This document shows, in pieces, positions 58,690 through 64,000 of a stretch of 64,000 bases of DNA. Source of the DNA: Drosophila pseudoobscura. Lineage: Eukaryota; Arthropoda; Insecta; Diptera; Drosophilidae. Every line of letters starts with the position of its first letter. Position 1 is the first letter of the stretch. The stretch lies in NCBI RefSeq assembly GCF_009870125.1, contig NC_046679.1:8618001-8682000 (forward strand), given 5' to 3'. The position numbers and the translations under genes are program-made. The notes below the pieces were generated by a model. The model saw only the letters and a list, made by a program, of their open reading frames with translations, ran no database searches and was not told the origin of the DNA.

Positions 58690-59060
58690 GCGTTTCAGAG
58701 ATGTACTAATCAAAAGAGTTAGCCAGTTTTGTGTAAAGCAAAATTTGCAAAATACAGCCACAAATATCTCGAAAACAAAAAACCATACCTTCGATGGACC
58801 GCGATTTAGAGGCAGAAGGTAGGGCTCTAGTAAATGAATCCACTGTGTTGATCAAATCACAGCCATACATATTTCGAATCCTGTTTCAAATGTATCTGAA
58901 ACGAGTCAAGACATATGTAATACGGAGTTCATGTGCCTTCGGCTATGCACATTCGGCTTTTTTGGACTGAAGCTTGATCCGACCATTGTATATCATTTGG
59001 AATGCGATCCTTGAGAATTAATTTCCTTAAGAATTTGTCAGGTGCTGGCCATATCACAAA
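58690..59060. mobile_element. Possible degraded dispersed repeat
   Basis: The text AATATCTCGAAAAC-AAAAACCAT-CCTTCGATGGACCGC-ATTTAGAGGCA and the later GTGCCTTCGGCTATGCACATTCGGC resemble, from memory, blocks in dispersed Drosophila Helitron-like repeats. No ends are visible. The rest of 58,640-59,376 is AT-rich and holds no gene. Confidence 0.25.
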
Positions 59061-59376
59061 TTATTAATGAGAACACTTTGCTTGGGAAAATGGTGTGGCT
59101 TTGGTACCCAAAATAGTGTATACCTTTAGTGGTTTTTTCTTTTATTCAGTGTAAAACCTTCTCTTGCTTTATTTGAAATACTTTTTTTTCAGTGTAAAGC
59201 AAGAAAACGTACTCACACACAGAAATATGTACATATTTTTCAGAAAAACCAGTTATGTCGCTCTCTACCGGAAAACAAAATCAAATGGAAAGTGAGCGAG
59301 AAAAAAAAAACCGAAATTTTAAAGATCTGAGACCTACCTCGTTCAGTCAAGCAATTCAAAGCTGAATCGCTGATTC

Positions 59377-59513
59377 CACGATGAAATAAAACAAGGTGGT
59401 CCACTCTTGCTCTTCGCAACCTTCGTTCTTCTCTTTCTCATCAATAATGGCCTCAAAGCGCTCTCTTAAGAACCGAAAGTGGGTTAGGTGGTCCCTTTTA
59501 TAATTTCATCGTG
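59377..59513. mobile_element. P-element-type MITE (137 bp)
   Basis: Both ends begin CACGATGAAAT as inverted repeats, and the left end continues AAAACAAGGTGGTCC. The canonical P terminus reads CATGATGAAATAACATAAGG followed by TGGTCC, so the match is close. The element is flanked by perfect 8 bp duplications, GCTGATTC (59,369-59,376 and 59,514-59,521), the length P elements make. The 115 bp interior has no coding capacity. The subterminal AGGTGGTCC occurs in the same orientation at 59,394 and 59,486, not inverted as in a standard P element. It is a short non-autonomous derivative in the spacer between two convergent genes. Confidence 0.88.
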
Positions 59514-59782
59514 GCTGATTCTGGAGGACTGACCAAAGCTAATACTGAATCAGTTTATGCAGTGCCCATATAAATTGGTATTGAATAAAATGTCAATATA
59601 TTCAATTTATAAAACTTTCTACTGGGCAAAATAATCACCAATTTCCATGATGGGCGCAACTATCCTGATCAAAAATCGATCTCAGATCAAGGGAGCAATA
59701 CGAGGAATGGAGATTATCATTCCAGTCTAGATAACTATTAACTAGCTCTTTGTAATAATGATTCAACTATATCTGGCAGAAC

Positions 59783-59788
59783 TTTATT
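59783..59788 (-). terminator. Polyadenylation signal of the small minus-strand gene
   Basis: AATAAA on the minus strand four bases past the TGA stop. Such tight spacing is common in compact fly genes. Confidence 0.6.
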
Positions 59789-59792
59789 AATT

Positions 59793-60400
59793 TCAATTTG
59801 GCTCTAAGCCTCTGATGTACGATGCGATGTATTGTTTCAATGTATTCCAAAAAAGTCGTCCAATTCCAATTCCAAACGGTTGCAAGCGAAGATTGGTTTG
59901 ATCCTGGACTAGCGGAACCAAAGGGCGATCTGACACCACGTTGGCCACTTGCTGAAACACAAACAGCTGATTTGGACTGGTCTGTATAATCAAGTATTGG
60001 GTGGACGGTCGTAGATTGGGAATAGAAGCCTTGTTGGGCTCCTCTTCTGATACCACCTCAGCAATTTGATCGGTACGAGAAGGTGACAGCTCTGGTCCCT
60101 GCTCTGTTTGTTCGGGCTCTGGATTTTTCGCTGTATATCGGGATACTATCTCCTTCGGCTCTGGAGAACCAGAATTCATCACCAGACTCTGGGATTTTGT
60201 TCGTTTGTTGTTGTTGTTGTGCCGGCTCTGTTGACGGCAACCAAAGCTCGGCCGGTAGCAAGCTGTGAGGAAAAATAGCATTTTATCTTTATTATTCGTT
60301 AATACAATTTCGGTTTAGACTTACGCCGCTTGGGAGCACCGACCGCCTCGTTGTCTGTAAGGCTTGCTTGGCGTTTTCTGGTCGTCATCATGTGAGGCAT
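59793..60400 (-). CDS. Uncharacterised basic/acidic protein, two coding exons
   Basis: Coding exons 60325-60400 and 59793-60262 (minus) with a 62 bp GTAAGT...CACAG intron give 181 residues. I do not recognise the family. The N-terminus is basic (TRKRQA, APKR) and could be a nuclear signal. The middle is rich in Glu, Pro and Ser with no predicted fold. The last 70 residues (from about STQYLIIQTS to IRGLEPN) are hydrophobic-patterned and probably ordered. An in-frame TAG lies 30 nt upstream of the chosen ATG. A leader intron (60,433-60,486, GTGAGT...AATAG) is likely. A second overlapping frame can also be assembled here (see findings), so the exact product is uncertain. It lies about 300 bp downstream of the CG4849 stop, on the same strand. 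Confidence 0.65.
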
Positions 60401-60679
60401 CGTAAATAGATGGAGGGAAAATAGCAGCTAGTCTATTGAAAATAGGAAAATACTAAATTAATTCAAAAATTGTTTACTGTACTCACATTGAGCACTACCG
60501 AACGATTGATGAAAATGGTATCTGGTATAATTTACACTTTGTGCGACGCCTGCTCTGTTCTCTCGATTTTCTGGGGTATTGAGCATACTCGGATGAACTG
60601 TTTAAGCTCCATTCCCCTGGACTCCCATCGGCAATAAAATAAAATCAACTTAAATTTCAGAAACTAGATCTAAACATTT

Positions 60680-60685
60680 TTTATT
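60680..60685 (-). terminator. CG4849: Polyadenylation signal of the U5 snRNP GTPase gene
   Basis: AATAAA on the minus strand, 15 bp past the TAG stop. Confidence 0.7.
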
Positions 60686-60700
60686 AACTCATTCGTGTTA

Positions 60701-63700
60701 CTACAGCGGATAGTTAACGAGTACGTCCTGACGGGCCAATTCCAGCAACATGGGATCGTCGAAGAACTTGTTAATGGACACATCCTCGGAGAGGCCTTTG
60801 CGGCGCCGTGTCTTGATCATGAATTCGCGTGCCAAATGCGATGCCTGCTGGGGCTCCAGCGGCCGAATGATGATACTCTTGTCCAGGGGATCGCCGGGCA
60901 CAATTTGCCAGTGATGGAACACTGACAAACAGAATGCCTGACCCTGGGTATGCGTTCGCAGATCAGTCTCAAAGCCGAACGAATCGATGGCGGGTATAAA
61001 GGCTTTGATCGTATAGATGGGTGACCCGGAAACGGGAGCATCCTGTGTCACATGACCTCTAAAAGAATAGGAATATGAAGTTTCGGGTGAAAATTGTCAC
61101 ACAAAATATTCCTTCAACTCACCTGCGCCTGGCCAATACCGTGTAGACCGCCGACACACAATCTGCGGGCGCCTGGACCTCAACAAATAGGTACGGCTCC
61201 AGTAGACGTGGCGTGGCCATGAGGAACGCAGAGTAGGCCACGCGACGAGCTGTGGGAATGATTTGGCCACCACCGCGATGCAGAGCCTCGTTGGCAATGA
61301 CTCCGTCGAGTATCTTGAATTTGACGTTTCGTATGGGCTCCTCACAGAGCGGACCCTCGCGCGTTCCCCATTGAAAGCCCTGCACAATCGAGTCCTTCAC
61401 TGCCGTCAGCAGATTCTTGTCCACCTCCGAGGGTAGGGTGTCGTCCACAAGAATGTTGGGACCAGTTGAATCGGGGCCAAATGCCCAAATGGAACGCGCG
61501 GCCAACAAATCCCAGTCGTAGTTGACCTGAAAGAACTCTCCGATGCGTTTCTTGTTCCAACTGATGCAAACGGTTCCGTTCTCAATGTCTTCGGCCAGGC
61601 CCTTCTCCAGGGGCTCTGATATCATGGTTAATTTGTTCTTTTTGTTTGGCGTCTCGGCGAAACACTTGAGGGAACTGGTTTCCACGACAGTCTCACAGAA
61701 GGCTACCACTGGATCGGCCACCTTTATGTCGATCTCCGAGTACATTTTGCGCAGATCATGCATGACGCAGTCCAGATACAACTCGCCTGTGCCCAGGATA
61801 ACGTGCTCACCGGACTCCTCGACACGGGTCGAGAGCAGCGGATAGGATTTGTTCACCTTCCGCAGACCGTCCAGCATTTTCGGCAGCTCCGAGGGATTCA
61901 CTGGCTCAACGGCAATCTTTATAATGCTCTGCGTGTTGAACTTGAGTGGTCGGAATATGTAGAGATCCTCTGGGACATTGATATCCACAATGGTAGAGGT
62001 TTTAACGATGCACTGATCGATGCCCTCAATGAGAACCCAATTACCGGAAGGAACTCGGTTTAGCTCGACTTTATAACGAGCCTCGAACACCCACAGTCGA
62101 CCAACTTGCAGTATCCGCGAATCCTCCTCATCCTGAAGCGTGTAGTTCTCTCCCAGAACACGCACCTCCTGACCGGCATGCAGGGTGCCGGAAACAATCC
62201 GTGCCAGCACCTGGAAAAAGGTACAATCATCGTTGGGATACATCTTCGAGCTGTGGACCATCAGTGTGCCGTATTGATTGCAGGTTATCATGTCGCGATA
62301 GATGTCCCCCTCTTTTGGCCCCGTATAAATGTGGTCCACCTTCCGCTTGGCGTTCTCCTGTGGCGATTTGATGTGCTCCACGCACATATCCACGAAACCG
62401 CTGCAGTCACCCATGAAACGATTGCAGACGAGTCGCAGCAGCGGCCGTATATTCGATTTAATTTCCTCCTTGGAAACGCGTACATTCAACTCGGCGAGCG
62501 TGTCCGACAGCGTGCTGTCCACGTCGCCCACAACCTGGGCAATCAGCTTGTACATGGGCTCCAGTATGAACTCCACGAAACTACGCTGAGCAGAGCTATG
62601 CGGCTGTTTCTTGGAGAACTTTCGGCTGCCAATAGATCGTCGATAATTAATAATAATAATTAATAAATAATTTGAGGATACTCTTACGTTTTGCTGTTGA
62701 AGTACATATCGCCCCAGAGTCGTTTGGCAAAGTCAATGTAGTTAACGCCCTCATATGTGTCCGCATAGAGTTTGGCAAACGATTTCAAGGTGAAGCAAAA
62801 GCCATATAGCGAACTGGAAAAGCAGACATTGCCCAAAATCGGAGACACCAACAGGTTGTCATCTGCACTGCCATATGTGCTAAACGAAAAGGATATTGGT
62901 GAACAAATTATTAGGTAAATTTAGGCTTACATACCTCAGTAGCCCATTGACCTCCTCTACTATATGTTTCAGCTTAAAGTACGCATCTTGGGGCGGCAGC
63001 TTGAGCTCCAGAATGAGACGATCAATCTGCCATAGATGATAAGCATTAAAAACTTTTACTTTGCGGCATTTGGCACTGTCTTACCTTGTTGATGCACACG
63101 GTAATGGACTGCCGCTCCTGTACAGCATGCTTCAGCAAGCGTTCCGTGTTCAGCATAATACCCTCTGCCGCATCGATGAACAAAACAACGCCGTCGCTCA
63201 TACGCATGGCAGCAGTGGTCTCGTCCGAGAAATTAACATGACCGGGAGTGTCGAAAATATTCAGCAAGTAGCTCTTTTGCTTGACATCCTGCAGAACAAG
63301 AGTGACTGGGGTGGCCTTAATGCTGCATCCGCGTTCCTGTTCGGTGAAGAGCGTATCTGTATAGCGCAAAGAGCGCTCCTCCATGGTTTCGAATTGGGGA
63401 TGCGTTTGCCGAATCAGGCAATCAACGAATGTCGTCTTGCCGTGATGGAGGTGCCCAACGAGTGCCACGTTCCTGATGAGTGGCGGCGTGTCCATTAGAT
63501 CAGCCATAAATTCCATATCATATGTGGTGTCCTGCTGTTCCTGCTCCTTGATTTGGAACTTGAGCTTCTTTATCGGCTCAATGAGTGGCTTGTCCAGTGG
63601 CTGGGCATCCTCTTCCTGCACTATGGTTTCCACATCCGGACCATAAACCTCCACGGCCGAAGGATAATAGCGTTTATCCTCGTGCAGTACAACTGCTGTC

Positions 63701-63934
63701 ACCTCCTTGTCCTCATCTTCTGGCGGTTCTGCTTCGTCCTCGTCCATGGCGTCCTGTGGACCCGCCCAAGCGAATTACTGAGAATGATGCTTCGAGTACA
63801 TTGCCATGGGAAGTACTTACGTCTTGGTCATCCTGCACGTCTGGTTGCCCATAGATACTCTGGTCATCATCCTCGTCGCTATCCAGATCGGGGCCAATGT
63901 AGTTGCCGAACTCATCGTATAAATCGGAATCCAT
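60701..63934 (-). CDS. CG4849: U5 snRNP 116 kDa GTPase (EFTUD2/Snu114 ortholog)
   Basis: Six coding exons (minus): 63821-63934, 63085-63753, 62935-63026, 62688-62879, 61123-62625, 60701-61058, all GT-AG, giving 975 residues against about 972 in human EFTUD2. This is the EF-2-like GTPase of the U5 snRNP and tri-snRNP. It controls U4/U6 unwinding and spliceosome disassembly together with Prp8 and the Brr2 helicase. Visible landmarks are an acidic N-terminus ([20 protein letters not shown]), G1 GHLHHGKT (138-145), G3 DTPGH (206-210) and G4 NKID (260-263, split by the exon 2/3 junction). Also seen are EF-2 domain [39 protein letters not shown] and the C-terminal domain V (GHVTQDAP ... [12 protein letters not shown]). 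Synteny with betaTub97EF supports the name. The start matches the conserved [14 protein letters not shown] opening. Confidence 0.95.
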
Positions 63935-64000
63935 GATATTGCAGAGCTAATAGAAAATTTGTTTCATTCACTGTACACTCAGCCGGCCTCTGCCAATATG
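63935..64000 (-). promoter_or_regulatory. CG4849: 5' leader region of CG4849, cut by window end
   Basis: 66 bp upstream of the start codon. It probably contains leader sequence, with no recognisable core promoter element in what is present. Confidence 0.3.

Noticed and set aside
58873..58881. TTCGAATCC, resembling a tRNA B box
   Set aside because: No matching A box, cloverleaf or T-run terminator around it.

Overview
This is insect nuclear DNA, almost certainly from a Drosophila species. The evidence is short 54-90 bp introns with GTRAGT donors, dense dinucleotide and CAA/CAG microsatellites, and three recognisable genes. The neighbouring pair of a beta-tubulin like betaTub97EF and the U5 snRNP GTPase CG4849 matches what I recall of cytological region 97EF-97F of D. 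melanogaster. The exact species cannot be fixed from the sequence. P-element-like and Transib-like relics fit many drosophilids.

Layout. Positions 1-32,800 hold no coding gene I can support. This stretch is microsatellite-rich, AT/GC-patchy noncoding DNA with one probable Helitron-type relict near 11.7 kb. A single-exon secreted S1-family serine protease follows at 33,015-33,791. Next comes a complete 727 bp non-autonomous Transib-type transposon (34,374-35,100, TSD CGCTG), then three diverged ~250 bp repeats and a CT-rich putative promoter. The beta-tubulin gene fills 36,049-58,533 with eight coding exons: a 19-codon first exon, a 16 kb first intron, and two alternative versions (4a, 4b) of exon 4, each exactly 168 nt. 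Intron 1 carries several unrelated tandem repeats and long poly(G) runs. Between the tubulin and its convergent neighbour lies a 137 bp P-element-type MITE (TSD GCTGATTC). On the minus strand are a small uncharacterised two-exon gene (59,793-60,400) and the six-exon, 975-residue U5 snRNP GTPase gene (60,701-63,934), whose start lies 66 bp from the window's right end.

How the genes relate. The tubulin is a cytoskeletal subunit, the minus-strand GTPase is a core spliceosome factor and the protease is secreted, so no shared pathway is implied. The most notable biology is the mutually exclusive exon pair in the tubulin. It swaps residues 175-230, around the nucleotide pocket and helix H6-H7. Intron geometry (a consensus branch point 11 nt from the 5' splice site, with no AG over the rest of the 90 nt intron) suggests how double inclusion is prevented.
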